Below, one piece after another: positions 46,663 to 47,461 of a DNA stretch of 47,461 nucleotides. How positions within the stretch are numbered: position 1 is the first letter of the stretch; the number at the start of each line of letters is the position of its first letter. Below the pieces are notes generated by a model. It was not told where the DNA came from. It did not search any database and saw only the letters and a list, made by a program, of their open reading frames with translations. The DNA comes from Podaxis mareebaensis (taxonomy: Eukaryota > Basidiomycota > Agaricomycetes > Agaricales > Agaricaceae). Both the position numbers and the translations under genes were made by a program. Where the stretch lies: contig JAEUWP010000206.1 in the NCBI GenBank assembly GCA_018524725.1, forward strand, positions 1 to 47,461. Direction: 5' to 3'.

Positions 46663-47461
46663 ATTATTTATTTTTATTTTATTTATTTTCAGATCTGCAT
46701 CCCTGCTGAGATGGCCACTGCACAAATGTAGTGGTGTCTAGGTGTCCTGCACCATATGCTCTTGTCATCTAAAAAAGTACAACTTCTAATTGATGAACAT
46801 GTACTTACTGGGCTGTAATTTGCATGGTTCTTGCCATTGTCTGTGAGTAGATTGAACCTTAGTGCACTATTCACACACAGCCAGTTATCATTTCTCTAGT
46901 GCTTAGCATGTATAAAAATTGATGACAGAGGCACACAAGGATTCCAAAGGAATGCCATCCTTGAGTGCAATGTCACATCACACTGTGGACATCCCCACAT
47001 AACAGACAACTATGAACCTTTCTCCTGCTATCTCCCATTATGACAGTAACCCAATCCAGAATTTTAACTCCCAGAGGTCCCTGGTGAGTAGTTCAGATCT
47101 TTCCCAAGGAACAAAATTGCCATGAGACTATATACCCTGCATCACCCTTGCTGACAAGGGGATACCACTTGAAGAGACCTGTGTATGTTGGCTCTGGTCC
47201 TCCTCCTATTGCTCCAGCTCACTCATGCTTGACTGATAGGCAAGATATACCCCCTACATGTGCCCTTGACCCTTTGACCATGTCTTTCATTGAGTTAGTA
47301 ACCCATGATTAAACTTGTTTTTCATAAACTGCCTTCATCCTAGTGAGTGTCCCCATGTTACAAGGTTTCTTCTTTGGCTAAGCAATGCCTAAGTCAGAGC
47401 CTATCCTTGTAAGAGAGACAAGCAGAGGTCCTAGTCCTATACAGGTCAGTAGGAGCTGCTC
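46663..47461. other. CpG-free block, probable methylated and decayed transposon
   Basis: I read every line from 46663 to the end of the window and found no CG dinucleotide in 799 bp, while TG and CA are frequent. CpG is common in the rest of the window. In basidiomycetes, cytosine methylation acts at CpG and is concentrated on transposons, and deamination converts CpG to TpG/CpA. No residual protein could be read, so the element type is unknown. Confidence 0.6.

Larger units (their letters stand above)
45437..47461. other. 3' flank, second direct repeat, then gene-free decayed sequence
   Basis: 45437-45599 is the 3' flank of the NYN-myosin gene. 45600-45904 is repeat R2. From about 45905 the sequence becomes more AT-rich with no credible ORF, and 46663-47461 lacks any CpG. 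Confidence 0.55.

Overview
The window reads as nuclear DNA of a filamentous basidiomycete, most likely an agaricomycete. Genes are dense and cut by many 47-70 nt GT-AG introns, and the recognisable proteins (SEA/GATOR2 subunit, NIPA-type Mg2+ transporter, Ariadne RBR ligase, GH2 beta-mannosidase, class V myosin tail, TKL-like kinases) are eukaryotic and fungal in style. No rRNA, tRNA or CRISPR was recognised. All gene models below were spliced by eye; every multi-exon model offered as intact keeps its frame across all joins.

Layout. 1-1757: no gene seen. 1758-5660 (+): MIOS/Sea4 homologue of the SEACAT/GATOR2 complex. 5880-6831 (-): F-box-like protein. 7258/7345-9528 (+): lysyl-tRNA synthetase with a possible mitochondrial leader from an upstream in-frame ATG. 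9154-23644: two copies of a ~7.24 kb direct tandem duplication. Its breakpoints lie inside the lysyl-tRNA synthetase gene (left) and inside a small unknown gene (right), so the outer copies of both genes are intact and the centre carries two truncated fragments fused back to back. Each unit carries two divergent TKL-like kinase genes (four in all). All four replace the catalytic HRD aspartate by Asn (HGN); one copy is also frameshifted. 23498-24107 (-): the intact small gene. 24470-26899 (-): Ser/Pro-rich, probably nuclear protein with a conserved C-terminus. 28238-30983 (+): NIPA-like Mg2+ transporter in 15 exons, including a 6-nt micro-exon. 31251-34861 (-): secreted GH2 beta-mannosidase in 13 exons, including an 18-nt micro-exon and one apparent GC-AG intron. 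35409-36177 (-): glyoxalase I. 37397-39574 (-): Ariadne-type RBR ubiquitin ligase, divergent from prefoldin subunit 4 at 39922-40522 (+).

41639-45436 (+) is the most unusual gene. It encodes 1120 aa in which a MARF1-type NYN (PIN-like nuclease) domain is fused, within one uninterrupted exon, to the complete neck and tail of a class V myosin (IQ motifs, coiled coil, globular DIL/cargo-binding tail). The motor domain is absent. Two ~300-bp direct repeats (about 41103-41404 and 45600-45904), each holding a TATA-like box and a start-codon exon, flank this gene. The last ~800 bp of the window (46663-47461) contain no CpG dinucleotide, which suggests a methylated and decayed transposon.

The functions are mostly unrelated housekeeping roles: TORC1 nutrient signalling, translation, methylglyoxal detoxification, ubiquitination, tubulin/actin folding, Mg2+ transport and mannan degradation. 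The accessory signal is concentrated in the duplicated pseudokinase cluster and the NYN-myosin chimera.
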